Below are positions 36,335 to 45,846 of a DNA stretch of 64,000 nucleotides, piece after piece. Made by a program: the position numbers and the translations under genes. The stretch comes from Coxiellaceae bacterium UBA6002 (GTDB lineage Bacteria; Pseudomonadota; Gammaproteobacteria; UBA6002), in contig DJAM01000078.1 of assembly GCA_002429595.1 (NCBI GenBank), positions 257-64,256 of the forward strand, given 5' to 3'. The notes beneath the pieces are model-generated. The model ran no database searches. It was not told the DNA's origin and was given only the letters and a program-made list of their open reading frames with translations. Within the stretch, counting starts at the first letter, position 1. Each line of letters begins with the position of its first letter.

Positions 36335-37378
36335 TTACTGGGCATGCACCTCTAATGCTCTGCTAATCCAACTGGCTGCTTCCGAATTGAACAAGAGTTT
36401 AATATGAAACTGTTTAACCATCTCTTGAGGAGAAGGCATCGTGGTTAGGTCCTTTAACTCATGCTGCTGCCTGGCAAGTTCTTGCCATATCATAATACCT
36501 GTCATCATTGGCCTTGAACCGACAGACATGAAATCATCTGTCAAGCCTGTCCATTCGTTGGCGATCTTTTTTCCTATTTCGCTTTCAGGGTCAGCGCTTA
36601 AATGATCTACGATAGAAGTATACAAAGCATCCCAACGTTTTAACCAATATGAAAGCGTGGCACGACACATCCATAAGGTTCCTTCTGGTGTTATCTCGAA
36701 GTGCGTTAACGTGCCAGATTTTATACTCTCAAGAAGACTGGAACTTAATTTCACTTGTTGTGTGAATAAAGCTTTCATTTTTTTGGCAAGGTTATGCATA
36801 AAAGCAGCAACCTTCTCTCCTTCAGGGCCCGCGGGATCACCTAATTCTTTATTATTTAATTGTTCAATGAGTTTATCCCTAGCCATAAATTCTTCGGGAA
36901 ACTGCTCGTAAAGAAATAAGTAATCCTCAAATTGTGATTCGGTTAAGGCCTCCCCTGCCCATGTTTTCTTTAATTTGTCTCTTAATGCTTCTGACATATG
37001 ATACCCCTTAATTAATGTGATTAGGTCTTTCCAATTAGGAGCCTCAGTTGGCGAGATACCCTTTAGAATTCCCCCAAGCGCATCGGTTACTTGCTGCAAA
37101 TGAGCCGCTTGCCTTTTGAGCACTTGCTGTTGTGCTTGGAGATGAGCATAGATGTTGTCGCTTTTTTGGAGTATCGTCTTAATGGTACTTAAGTTAAAAC
37201 CAAAATACTTTAAGGCGATAATCTGCTGCAATGTCGCCAAATCTTGCTCGGTATAATAACGATACCCATTAGATGAACGATATGACGGCTTTAATAGGCC
37301 TATTTTATCGTAATGCCTTAGCATACGAATTGAGATATTCGTCATATCACTGATCTCTTTGATGCGCCACTCTGTCAT
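36335..37378 (-). CDS. MerR-family regulator with TipAS-like domain
   Basis: A 347-residue MerR regulator. The N-terminal HTH (RIKEISDMTNISIRMLRHYDKIGLL, YRSSNGYRYYTEQD) is followed by the dimerisation coiled coil (~80-110) and a long helical C-terminal part resembling TipA-type antibiotic-recognition domains. AAGGAG lies six bases ahead of the ATG. Its own promoter has the long spacer that MerR proteins remodel, so it is likely autoregulated. It lies just downstream of the nucleotidyltransferase gene. Confidence 0.87.
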   Translation of the reverse strand: MTEWRIKEISDMTNISIRMLRHYDKIGLLKPSYRSSNGYRYYTEQDLATLQQIIALKYFGFNLSTIKTILQKSDNIYAHLQAQQQVLKRQAAHLQQVTDALGGILKGISPTEAPNWKDLITLIKGYHMSEALRDKLKKTWAGEALTESQFEDYLFLYEQFPEEFMARDKLIEQLNNKELGDPAGPEGEKVAAFMHNLAKKMKALFTQQVKLSSSLLESIKSGTLTHFEITPEGTLWMCRATLSYWLKRWDALYTSIVDHLSADPESEIGKKIANEWTGLTDDFMSVGSRPMMTGIMIWQELARQQHELKDLTTMPSPQEMVKQFHIKLLFNSEAASWISRALEVHAQ

Positions 37379-37399
37379 TTCAGGCTCCTTTCGATAGTG

Positions 37400-37430
37400 A
37401 GGATAGGGTATGACATCGTGTCAGGGTCAA
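37400..37430 (-). promoter_or_regulatory. MerR-type promoter with 19-bp spacer
   Basis: On the minus strand TTGACC (37430-37425) and TATCCT (37405-37400) are separated by exactly 19 bases. The spacer holds the dyad TGACA-CGA-TGTCA. Long spacers with a central palindrome are the hallmark of MerR-activated promoters. It is directly ahead of the merR-like start. Confidence 0.75.
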
Positions 37431-37473
37431 TAGGGAAAATGAATATTTTAATGGAAAAAGAAAAAATTAAGTT

Positions 37474-38334
37474 TTATTGAGTAATAGCCCTTACTTCGTG
37501 TAAATAGTTAACCACATTCTTATACTCAGTTTGGTTTAATGAAAAACCATAGTGCTTGGCAACGCTTGAAGCGATCTTATTAAAAATCTCACACATTTTA
37601 AATAATTCCTGCCACATATTCTCATAATCGGCATCGGTATAAGTCTTCTTAAATTCATTCCACAGTTCTGGCTCAAGGCATTCCTGAAGATTTTTACCAA
37701 ACTTCCCAATCACTTTCTGATGGTTTGTTCGAATTGCAGCATACCAAATCAGCAATTTAATTAATTCCTCCTTCACGATCTGTTCTGCAACATACTTAGC
37801 ATAGGTAAGTTCTTTTCTGCCAATTCCTTTTGCAACATAGGTCGATACCCATAAAAATTCATTACAGCAATTCGCAAATTCCTTAGCAGAAGGAGGCTTC
37901 GGTAAGTAATCCTTATCGGAAGGAGCATCAAAAGGCGGAACGATATTATGCTTATCAAGCAGTAAAATACTTTGGCTGTCTCGAGGCATCGCGGATAATC
38001 TTTTTACTTCCAACAAAGTTAAATCTATTCGATTGCCATCTGTAAATTGCATCAAGAAGGCAAATCGATCCTTGGATCTAGGCCAGTGACCATCCATCTC
38101 ATCTGGTGTTTGCATAATCAGCATTTCACCAAATTGTGCAGTCCATGTCTGGTCTTTAACAAAAGATTCAACCTCTGTCACAATATAAACAATATCATAA
38201 TCCTGAAAAATATCTTGCTTTGCGCTGGGACTCACTCGTGAGCCATTCATAATCGCTGCTCTTATTCGATCATCTTCTTCCGCAATACGAATAATGAGTT
38301 CTAACATCGTTTTTTCGTCACGTTGCTTTAGCAT
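37474..38334 (-). CDS. ANT(6)-like aminoglycoside nucleotidyltransferase
   Basis: A 286-residue protein of the streptomycin 6-adenylyltransferase type. The nucleotidyltransferase core reads IMNGSRVSPSAKQDIFQDYD with the metal-binding Asp pair, then HWPRSKDRFAFLMQFTDGNRIDLTL. ANT(6) enzymes attach AMP to streptomycin; the drug range of this homologue is untested. ATG 38334 is preferred to the TTG at 38349, which opens the frame. It lies between an ABC exporter and a MerR regulator, a plausible drug-response group. Confidence 0.83.
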   Translation of the reverse strand: MLKQRDEKTMLELIIRIAEEDDRIRAAIMNGSRVSPSAKQDIFQDYDIVYIVTEVESFVKDQTWTAQFGEMLIMQTPDEMDGHWPRSKDRFAFLMQFTDGNRIDLTLLEVKRLSAMPRDSQSILLLDKHNIVPPFDAPSDKDYLPKPPSAKEFANCCNEFLWVSTYVAKGIGRKELTYAKYVAEQIVKEELIKLLIWYAAIRTNHQKVIGKFGKNLQECLEPELWNEFKKTYTDADYENMWQELFKMCEIFNKIASSVAKHYGFSLNQTEYKNVVNYLHEVRAITQ

Positions 38335-38424
38335 CAACTTTTCTTTCAACTTAATTAATTACTTTCGTCTATGTAACCAGTTGTAAAGCAACTTCTAACA
38401 ACTGACTGGTCAGTTCTAACCATT

Positions 38425-40212
38425 TTAAATATCAGATCGAGCTGTTTCTGGCAAAAATCCTCCAGCCTGCATTTTCCACATTCTCGCATAATGCCCTTCT
38501 TTAGCCAGAAGAGACTCATGTGTGCCATCCTCGATAATTCTACCGTTATCAAATACTAAAATCCTATCCATTTTGGAAAGTGTCGATAAACGATGGGCGA
38601 TAACGATCGTTGTCTTTCCTTCCATTAGAATAGCCAGTGCTTCTTGAATATATTTTTCAGTAACTGAGTCCAAAGAGGAGGTTGCTTCGTCCAAAATTAA
38701 TATCGGGGCATTTTTTAGCATGGCTCTCGCAATGGCGATACGTTGGCGTTGACCGCCAGATAACTTAATACCCCGCTCTCCCACCATTGACTGATAACCT
38801 TCCGTTAGTTGAGTGATAAACTCATGGCAATGGGCCTTCTTCGATGCTTCAATGAGTTCATTCTCACTAGCATTAGGATCCCCAAAATGTATATTTTCCA
38901 TTAAGCTGCGATGAAAAAGGGTGATGTCTTGAGGTATTAATGCAATTTTTTCCCGTAATGAGGTTTGCGTGACCTGATTGATATTCTGGTCATCTATGGT
39001 AATTTCACCAGACTCCACTTCAAAAAGACGAAGAATTAAATTAACGAAAGTGCTCTTGCCACTGCCTGAAAAGCCGACCAACCCTACCTTTTGTCCTGCT
39101 TCAATCACTATATTTTTATTTTTAAATAAATGAGCACCTTCTCCGTAGTGAAAGGTCACATCTTTGAATTTAATTTCTCCTTGGGTAACGGTAAGCGGTT
39201 TGGCATGAGGTGCATCCACGATCTCATGGGGAAGTGAGAGGATAGAAAGTGATTGTTGGCACTGCCCTACCTGTTCAGAAAAAGAGACAAACTGGCTAGC
39301 CAAGAACCACAAATTCCATAAGACACTAATGGATAGAGAAATAACAAACGCAAAATCACCCACCGTAACTTGATTTTTACTATACATATAAACCAGCATG
39401 AAAAGATTTAAGCTTAATAAAGCGATGGCACTAAGGTCCCAAAATAAACGCATTTTGATAATCTTCGATTGCATGACTCTATCTTTTTGCACGGCATCTT
39501 TAACACTACGATGAATATATTGGTTCTCATCAAAATGTCTGGCAAATAACCTGACATTGACAATGTTGCTGATACTATCCACCATTTTTCCAACTACAGT
39601 TGCCCGACTTGCTGCAAAATCACTGGAAAGCTGTTGAATCGGTTTTAGAAAAAGAAATGTAATCAGTAAAAAAGTCGCCACCCAACCGAAGAGAATCACT
39701 GAAAATATAGGATGGATAAAGAGTAAGGTAATCAGAGCGACGCATAATCCCAGAGTTTGAGCATACAAATCATCAAGTGTATTTAGAATATCGATCACAC
39801 CACTTTGCATATCTGCAATCTTATTGATCAAACTTCCGGCGAAATTATTTTGAAAATAATGATATGAATGTTGGTTGAGATAATTAAACATCCCGGATAG
39901 GATATTTTCTCGAAGTGTAGGGAATAATTTTAATTTGGCCCAATCTAAAAGCCGCATGATCGCACAAAGACCAACCCAAAGAGAGATATACCCCAAAACA
40001 AATGGCAGCGCTGCGCCAAAAACAACTGACTTATCTCCCGCAAAGCCAACTACTCTATCAATAATCAGTTTTAGTGTGTAAGGTAAGAAAGTATTGATAA
40101 AAGCCCAGAGCAACCCCACTAATGCCATGACCGAAAGCAGTCCTTTATAGGGCTTGACCAGATTCAGCAGGAAGTGTCTTAAGGTTAGTGTTGCAGCGCT
40201 TGAAGTATTCAT
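38425..40212 (-). CDS. ABC exporter (fused membrane and ATPase domains)
   Basis: A 595-residue type IV ABC exporter half-transporter. Residues ~20-310 form six membrane helices. The ATPase domain has Walker A GFSGSGKS, signature LSGGQRQRIAIARA, Walker B ILILDEATSSLD and H-loop IAHRLS, all intact, unlike the ABC pseudogene at 16404. GGGGA precedes the ATG. It acts as a dimer to export a lipid, peptide or drug. It sits between the ANT(3'')-like and ANT(6)-like genes on the same strand. Confidence 0.9.
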   Translation of the reverse strand: MNTSSAATLTLRHFLLNLVKPYKGLLSVMALVGLLWAFINTFLPYTLKLIIDRVVGFAGDKSVVFGAALPFVLGYISLWVGLCAIMRLLDWAKLKLFPTLRENILSGMFNYLNQHSYHYFQNNFAGSLINKIADMQSGVIDILNTLDDLYAQTLGLCVALITLLFIHPIFSVILFGWVATFLLITFLFLKPIQQLSSDFAASRATVVGKMVDSISNIVNVRLFARHFDENQYIHRSVKDAVQKDRVMQSKIIKMRLFWDLSAIALLSLNLFMLVYMYSKNQVTVGDFAFVISLSISVLWNLWFLASQFVSFSEQVGQCQQSLSILSLPHEIVDAPHAKPLTVTQGEIKFKDVTFHYGEGAHLFKNKNIVIEAGQKVGLVGFSGSGKSTFVNLILRLFEVESGEITIDDQNINQVTQTSLREKIALIPQDITLFHRSLMENIHFGDPNASENELIEASKKAHCHEFITQLTEGYQSMVGERGIKLSGGQRQRIAIARAMLKNAPILILDEATSSLDSVTEKYIQEALAILMEGKTTIVIAHRLSTLSKMDRILVFDNGRIIEDGTHESLLAKEGHYARMWKMQAGGFLPETARSDI

Positions 40213-40233
40213 CCGATTCCCCGTGAAATCACA

Positions 40234-41055
40234 TTAAATATTGTGATAAGTTGTTTGATAGAGTTCCGTTTGTTTAATTTTTTCAATGACAAACTTTATA
40301 AAGTTAATTGTATTTTCTTTTTCAGGCATCGTTTTTCCATACTGCCAATTTTGTGCGACTTCAATCAAATGATTCCAAGGAGATCCAAATTGATCTTTCA
40401 CCCATTCTGATGAAATTTTTTTACTCGCGGTAGCTTTACAGAAAACGGTATACAAAATACGACAAAGATTCAAAATAAGATAAGATTGGTAGTGGCTGTT
40501 ATTCAACCACTCATCGTCTCTCATCTTAGGTTCCCACTCTTGAAATAAATCCCGAATACAGGCTTTTTGGACTTCGATAATCTCGATAGGATGGCACAAT
40601 GTTTTAAAAGGAGGGCCTAATAGTGCGATGCTGCTTTCGAATAATAAATAATTGTTAATAATCCATTCATTTCCATAAGGAGCCTCATCGTAAAAAATTC
40701 CACCGCCATAATAAGGACGGGGCTCTTTTGGAGGCATTATGTTACTAAGCATATCAATGGGAGTGTAAGAACATTCCAATCGTTCGTGCCATTTTGGATA
40801 ACACTCGCCTATTTGATTATGCATTTTTCTAACTAATGCAAGCTCAGTAGGCCCGATAGGAGTCTGAGTGATCACAACTAGATCAATATCACTGCTCCCA
40901 AGGTTAAAATCACCATAAGCCAAAGAGCCAAATAAATATATCCCTATTGAATTTTCACCTAAGTGATTTTTAATCTCACTCGATAAATGGTTTAATATTT
41001 TATTGATCTCTTCATAGGGAGTAACGTTAAAGGCGTTCAAACTGTGGTCCACCAT
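40234..41055 (-). CDS. AadA-like nucleotidyltransferase
   Basis: A 273-residue protein with a polymerase-beta-type nucleotidyltransferase domain, LFGSLAYGDFNLGSSDIDLVV (Gly-Ser and Asp-x-Asp), followed by a helical C-terminal domain of the aminoglycoside ANT(3'')(9) kind. Streptomycin/spectinomycin adenylation is a reasonable guess but not proved by motifs. It ends 21 bases before the ABC exporter start, so both are likely co-expressed. Confidence 0.75.
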   Translation of the reverse strand: MVDHSLNAFNVTPYEEINKILNHLSSEIKNHLGENSIGIYLFGSLAYGDFNLGSSDIDLVVITQTPIGPTELALVRKMHNQIGECYPKWHERLECSYTPIDMLSNIMPPKEPRPYYGGGIFYDEAPYGNEWIINNYLLFESSIALLGPPFKTLCHPIEIIEVQKACIRDLFQEWEPKMRDDEWLNNSHYQSYLILNLCRILYTVFCKATASKKISSEWVKDQFGSPWNHLIEVAQNWQYGKTMPEKENTINFIKFVIEKIKQTELYQTTYHNI

Positions 41056-41154
41056 AATTTTCTAGCGATTTGCACCAGCAATCTTGCAATAATAGCATGC
41101 TAGGCAGATCGATTTAATGAGATTGTATTTAGTCACGGCTTTCGTATAGATATT

Positions 41155-41784
41155 TCATAAGCTTTCATACCGATATGTTGCAATTTTCAATCCAATACCG
41201 ATTAATACCATCCCCGTTATTTTTTGCAGGAGTTTCTGTCCAAGTTCATTCGTAACTAAATATTTTTTAAAAGTTGAACAAAAGAGCACAACAAAAGTAT
41301 TGACCAATGTTCCTGTTATGATAAACAGAACCCCTAAAATAACGACTTGAATGAACGTATTATTATTTTGCTGTACAAACTGAGGTAGAAATGCAAGAAA
41401 GAAGATAGCCACTTTTGGATTTAAGATATTAGTTAGAAAACCTTGCTGATATATTTTTTTACTACTGATTGCACTGAAATCTGATTTATGAAGATGCAGC
41501 GATGAGGTAAAAAATACTAATCTTAGACCTAAGTAAATCAAATATATGACACCTATATATTTAATTATCTGAAAAAAAGTAAATGAGCTCAGCAATATCA
41601 AAGACAGACCCGAAGCTGCTGCCATTGTATGGAATAGTAAACCCGTTGAAATTCCGAATACAGAAAGCATGCCAGCACGTTGACCATGAGAAATTGTCCG
41701 AGCCATAATATAGATCATATCAGGGCCAGGAAGTAAATTAAGCGTCAATGAAGCCAATATAAACGGAATATAAACATGCAACAT
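41155..41784 (-). CDS. LysE/RhtB-family exporter
   Basis: A 209-residue inner-membrane protein with about six helices. The family signature NLLPGPDMIYIMARTISHGQRAGML is at the N-terminus and FLTNILNPKVAIFFLAFLPQF in the middle. Members export amino acids or homoserine lactones. It stands as a single gene. Confidence 0.9.
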   Translation of the reverse strand: MLHVYIPFILASLTLNLLPGPDMIYIMARTISHGQRAGMLSVFGISTGLLFHTMAAASGLSLILLSSFTFFQIIKYIGVIYLIYLGLRLVFFTSSLHLHKSDFSAISSKKIYQQGFLTNILNPKVAIFFLAFLPQFVQQNNNTFIQVVILGVLFIITGTLVNTFVVLFCSTFKKYLVTNELGQKLLQKITGMVLIGIGLKIATYRYESL

Positions 41785-41860
41785 AAAAATTGCTCGTAGG
41801 TTAATGGATTTTCTTACTTAACTGTAATCTGACTATTAATGCATTAAAACATTTTCATCA

Positions 41861-42637
41861 TCATGAATCGAGTAAGAGTGCTTTCCGCCCTGCCTCCTGC
41901 AATGCATCCATCATCTGACGATAAGGCCCAGGCCCATAGCTAATGCGGGCAATACCGAATGCTGCCAATTGTTTTAGCGTAGGGGTATCAGACGTTACCA
42001 TTATATTGATAGGAAGCGGGGAAAGCGTAGTTAATTTTTGAATGATGACAGTATCTTTTAACCCAGGAACGAAAAATCCGCTGGCCCCTGCTTTAGCATA
42101 GGCATCAGCACGACTTATAGCTTCTTCCAAGTGACTATCATTATGATTAGCAGGATTGATTTTAAAGAATATATCCGTTCGCGCATTGATGAAGAGAGGA
42201 ATCGACATTTCATCAGCGGTTGTCATTATTGCCTTAATACGCACACATTGTTCTTCAATTGAATACAGACCCTCGCCACCCACGATCTGATCTTCAAAAT
42301 TTATACCTACAGCACCTGCCTTAATAACTTTGGCAATGTTGCTTTGCAGTGCAGCTGTGCTTTGTCCGTAACCACCCTCAAAGTCAAGGGTTACGGGTAG
42401 ATCGCTACTGGCAATAATCTGTTTAAGATTGGCTATCACTGAATTAAAAGGGAGTTGTTCTCCATCGGCATAGCCATGTGCAGCTGCCACTGCCCAACTA
42501 CTGGTCGCAATAACATTTGCACCGCTGGCTTGAACAGCCTTCGCACTGCCAGCATCCCAAACATTAAATAGGATTAATGGATCGCCTTTGATATGAAGAT
42601 TTTTTAATACTTTAGCGCGTTCAATTTGAGTGTTCAT
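41861..42637 (-). CDS. isocitrate lyase/PEP mutase superfamily enzyme
   Basis: A 258-residue TIM-barrel protein of the PEP phosphonomutase/oxaloacetate decarboxylase group: NVWDAGSAKAVQASG, LDFEGGYGQS, GINFEDQIVGG and FINARTDIFF mark the metal- and substrate-binding loops. It probably cleaves or forms a C-C or P-C bond of a small oxo-acid. Its ATG overlaps the ada stop (ATGA), so it is translationally coupled to DNA repair gene ada, an association without an evident reason. Confidence 0.85.
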   Translation of the reverse strand: MNTQIERAKVLKNLHIKGDPLILFNVWDAGSAKAVQASGANVIATSSWAVAAAHGYADGEQLPFNSVIANLKQIIASSDLPVTLDFEGGYGQSTAALQSNIAKVIKAGAVGINFEDQIVGGEGLYSIEEQCVRIKAIMTTADEMSIPLFINARTDIFFKINPANHNDSHLEEAISRADAYAKAGASGFFVPGLKDTVIIQKLTTLSPLPINIMVTSDTPTLKQLAAFGIARISYGPGPYRQMMDALQEAGRKALLLDS

Positions 42638-43683
42638 GTACTGTTCCTTTTTTCGTGATTAATAAGCCATTGTTTGCGTGCTAAACCACCACCGTAACCG
42701 CCTAGGTCACCATTGATATTAATGACCCGATGACAAGGAACGATAAGAGCAAGTTGGTTTGCGCCATTGGCTGATGCTGTAGCACGATTAGCCGATGCTT
42801 TCCCAATTGCTTTGGCGATATCGGAATAAGACCGCGTTTCACCATAAGGGATTTTTATTAATTCTTCCCAGACCTGCTTTTGAAAAGGAGAGCTCAGAAA
42901 AAATAGGGGGGTTTTAAATTTCTTTAAATTCCCTTTAAAATAAGCTTTGAGTTCTGTTTCAATCAAATGAATCACGGGCGTCATTCCCGGTATGACAGCC
43001 GATTTTGTTTTCTGCCGAAATCTTTCAACCTCTCTTTCCAAACCACGCCGATCTATGAATTCTAAAAGATAAAGATATTTCTCATCTGCGATGGCTATCA
43101 TTGGACCTAATGGGGTATCCAACCAGGCAGCTTTTAATAGATGGTTTTGTCCTGACTTAGTGGGAGCTGCACCCATGATGCGAGTAAATGCATCTCTAAA
43201 CCCACTACTGGATTCATACCCCGTTGCAAGTTGTGCCTCGATTACTGCTTCTCCTGCCCTAATTTGTTTCATGGCTAATCCCATGCGACGTGCTCTTGCG
43301 TATTCAACAAAAGTCATGCCAAAACGTTTTTTGAATTGGCGACGAGCTGTAGAAGCGTCAATTGATAATTCCTGGAAATCACTATTTCTCCAGCGCTTCT
43401 CGGGGTTTGCCTCAACAGCTTCTACTAAGGTTTGGATAAGTTTTGAAACCTGGTTAGGATGTGATAAGGGACGACAACGCTTACAAGGCCGAAACGAAGC
43501 TAGTAGTGCTTGCTGAGCGGTTTCAAAGAATTCACAATGTTCAAATTTTGGTTTTCTTGCTGGACAAGTCGGGCGACAAAACACACCAGTTGTTTTCACG
43601 CCCACATAGAAAATACCTTCATATTCTGTGTTTTTAGCTAGCAGTGCTTGATAGTATTCTCTGTTTCTTTCAGCTGTAATCAT
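42634..43683 (-). CDS. ada: Ada: methylphosphotriester/O6-methylguanine-DNA methyltransferase
   Basis: A 349-residue two-function repair protein and regulator. The N-terminal zinc Cys4 domain (FCRPTCPARKP...FRPCKRCRP) takes methyl from phosphotriesters. An AraC-type HTH (RQFKKRFGMTFVEYARARRMG) follows, and the C-terminal MGMT domain has the acceptor PCHRVI and GGYGGGL. Length and order match E. coli Ada. Methylated Ada normally activates its own promoter. The PEP-mutase-like gene overlaps its 3' end. Confidence 0.93.
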   Translation of the reverse strand: MITAERNREYYQALLAKNTEYEGIFYVGVKTTGVFCRPTCPARKPKFEHCEFFETAQQALLASFRPCKRCRPLSHPNQVSKLIQTLVEAVEANPEKRWRNSDFQELSIDASTARRQFKKRFGMTFVEYARARRMGLAMKQIRAGEAVIEAQLATGYESSSGFRDAFTRIMGAAPTKSGQNHLLKAAWLDTPLGPMIAIADEKYLYLLEFIDRRGLEREVERFRQKTKSAVIPGMTPVIHLIETELKAYFKGNLKKFKTPLFFLSSPFQKQVWEELIKIPYGETRSYSDIAKAIGKASANRATASANGANQLALIVPCHRVININGDLGGYGGGLARKQWLINHEKRNST

Positions 43684-43872
43684 GTCTATCTCTGTTAGGT
43701 AGTTCGATTTTTGACATTGCTATTATAGAGAGCGAATAGATAAGATGTCGCCGAAATTCAGGCGTTGATTTTTTTTGATGGCGTAGGTTTTCGTACCCTT
43801 CAAAGTTGAGAAGATTTTTTAAAAGTAGCATGCTGAAAACCTTGTAGATCAATTCTGCTTTTGCACTCACTA

Positions 43873-44337
43873 TCAAGCAGTTGGCACGAAAATAGTTGAG
43901 AATGTATACTCCTTAATTTTTGCATTCCAGTATTTGATATATTCCTTATATGCGTTTTCTGAGGTTAGGAAAATAACATGTTGTTCAGAGCGCACTCTAT
44001 ATGCAAGGATTTTGCTGACTCCATCCAGACAAGCTCTTTCTAGGCGATGATTTCCATCAATGACATTAAATCTATCAGGAGCAATTTCAGCTAAAATAAT
44101 TGGTACAGCAATATTAGCAACTCGTATGGTTGATACGTTCAAGTTATCAGAAGGGAATGCTCTGACTGCTGTTACCAAGACTTCTTCCCTGAAAAATATT
44201 CGGATTAGCTTTGATAAAAGTCAAAAGTTTGGTGATGTTAAATTCAAAAAACCATTTGGATAAAATTCATCTCCATCATCCATGGGAATAGGTTGAAATT
44301 TCTTATTATCTTTTAACTTTCTTGATTGGAGTACCAT
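43873..44337 (-). pseudogene. ParB-like (DGNHR) protein, broken by two indels
   Basis: From ATG 44337 the protein reads MVLQSRKLKDNKKFQPIPMD...YPNG, and the C-terminal half has the ParB/sulfiredoxin-type motif FNVIDGNHRLERA. Between them the frame hits TGA (44223-44221). In the neighbouring frame the same DNA reads EFNITKLLTFIKANPNIFQ. So a base was lost in the T tract at 44251-44246 and one gained in the G run at 44189-44187. The two indels cancel but leave a stop between. The family binds or cuts DNA or uses nucleotides. The role here is unknown. Confidence 0.75.
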
Positions 44338-44523
44338 TATTTCTTTTTACTACCTTAATCTTTTATTCAATAGATCGAGAGCAGAAAATTTTGAATGTAC
44401 ACTTTCTTACTTCACGAGGTTGCAATCAGATTTATTAATTTTGCGATTTTCGAGGTCGTAGTATGTATATCCACGACCGTGAAAAACAACGAGGTAAAAA
44501 AATTTTATCTAAGCTAGAGAATA

Positions 44524-45136
44524 TTATTTATCATTGTTACAGTCATGGATATTAGGATGCGCGTGACCTGATAGCGTGTGTGTAACTTTTTCTGCATCAT
44601 AAACTCTGTATAAGAAAGAGTAGGCAACTCGCCATTGATGGCCGGAGTTTGTTTCTAGGGTCACTGTTTTATGATTAATTCTTTTAATAATACCAACGAT
44701 ACTTTCACCCTCTTTATTGAATCCAACACAATCACCCACCTTAAGTGTATTAGCGGTTAAAATATCATTATTTTTAGATTCATAAATCTGGATATCGATG
44801 CCATCAACATTGAGCATATAATAAGGGATAACAAAGCGTTTATTTTTCTCATGATCAAGCACAACTACATTCTTTGGCCGCATTTCAAGTAATTTGGCAT
44901 TTACTAATCTATTTTCAATATGGTAGAAATAACTCAGTTCCATACCTATTCGTAATTTTTGTTTGATACTTAAAATACGTCTAGGATTTTCTAATTCATT
45001 GCTAATGGCAACATGTAAACGATAAAGATCGAATGTAGTAGCGTTTGTTCAGTTCATTAACCAGATGTGTATAATCCATGGCATTATCCTCACATACTTT
45101 CAAGAGACTTTTAAGATCTGGTCTCGACATCAACAT
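44524..45136 (-). pseudogene. hypothetical KOW/SH3-like protein, frameshifted
   Basis: The C-terminal 139 codons from ATG 44943 contain two SH3/KOW-like repeats (NTLKVGDCVGFNKEGESIVG, KRINHKTVTLETNSGHQWRV). The frame stays open upstream as TTFDLYRLHVAISNELENP then RRILSIKQKLRIG. A matching N-terminus, MSRPDLKSLLKVCEDNAMDY, lies in another frame from about 45136. A one-base change near 45041-45050 joins them. The short form could be made from ATG 44943. I do not recognise the family. Confidence 0.6.
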
Positions 45137-45147
45137 TTTTGATTCTT

Positions 45148-45193
45148 ATTAATTATATTAACTAATACGAATTAATTATATTAACTAATACGA
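45148..45193. repeat. perfect 23-bp tandem duplication
   Basis: ATTAATTATATTAACTAATACGA occurs twice head to tail (45148-45170 and 45171-45193). The second copy contains the stop codon region of the Cache-protein gene, so the duplication copied the gene's last bases into the intergenic space. Confidence 0.9.
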
Positions 45194-45700
45194 ACATATT
45201 CCTGGTTTATCAGATGCGTAATGGTACCAAGAGCCAATAAAATAATTACCCGGTATAGGCCTAATATAGATTTTCCTACACTCATAATTATCTGTTTGAG
45301 GATTTTGCCTCCAGCGTCCTTTAAGCCAACCCCCACCAGCTTTGGCTTTATTGATTTCCTCTTGAACGACTAGAGTTCCTGAAGCATCTCTATAGTTGAA
45401 CTGGCTGTTACCAATCAGTTCAGGATGTAGCGGAGAAACAAAAAATACTCCGTTATAATCAGCCATAAAAATATCGGTCTTGTTTTTTTTAAACGTAGCA
45501 ATTGCTCTTTCATTGCCATACTCTTTGATGTATTTTTCCACCTTTTTGACAAGACCAATAACTCTAGCTTCATTTATCTCAGTTGAAGTCCTCGGTTCAG
45601 CATTTATATTTGAGTTGAATGTTAAAAGCATTAACCACACAGATAGCGAAATTCTTGTTCTTTTTTTATGGCATTGACTCTTCTTCACAGGAGCTTCCAA
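45185..45700 (-). CDS. secreted Cache-domain protein
   Basis: A 171-residue protein with an N-terminal signal sequence (ISLSVWLMLLTFNSNINA) and a single Cache-like sensor domain: a helix VKKVEKYIKEYGNERAIATF, then MADYNGVFFVSPLHPELIG and the strands KIYIRPIPGNYFIGSWYH. Single Cache proteins without a kinase or chemoreceptor part probably bind ligands in the periplasm. No ATG is available; TTG 45700 or GTG 45688 must serve, so the start is uncertain. Confidence 0.7.
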   Translation of the reverse strand: MEAPVKKSQCHKKRTRISLSVWLMLLTFNSNINAEPRTSTEINEARVIGLVKKVEKYIKEYGNERAIATFKKNKTDIFMADYNGVFFVSPLHPELIGNSQFNYRDASGTLVVQEEINKAKAGGGWLKGRWRQNPQTDNYECRKIYIRPIPGNYFIGSWYHYASDKPGICSY

Positions 45701-45846
45701 AAGATTAGTTTTGTAATTTTAATAACTCAAGTCGTATTTCTTTCCAAGTAGTCCAGTCTTTTCCCAAAAAATTTTATCTTCAAGTATTTTGACCCAAAGT
45801 TAAATCAGAAATTTGTTACTGTTATTAAAGATAAAAAAATAGCCAT

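Noticed and set aside
43670..43876. 68-residue minus-strand ORF as a gene
   Set aside because: It overlaps the ada start, has no recognisable domain and an unconvincing composition. It is more likely chance or a remnant.
44221..44223. TGA in the ParB-like gene as a selenocysteine codon
   Set aside because: The DNA around it reads as the family sequence in the neighbouring frame, so the TGA is a by-product of two indels. No SECIS-like hairpin was noticed.
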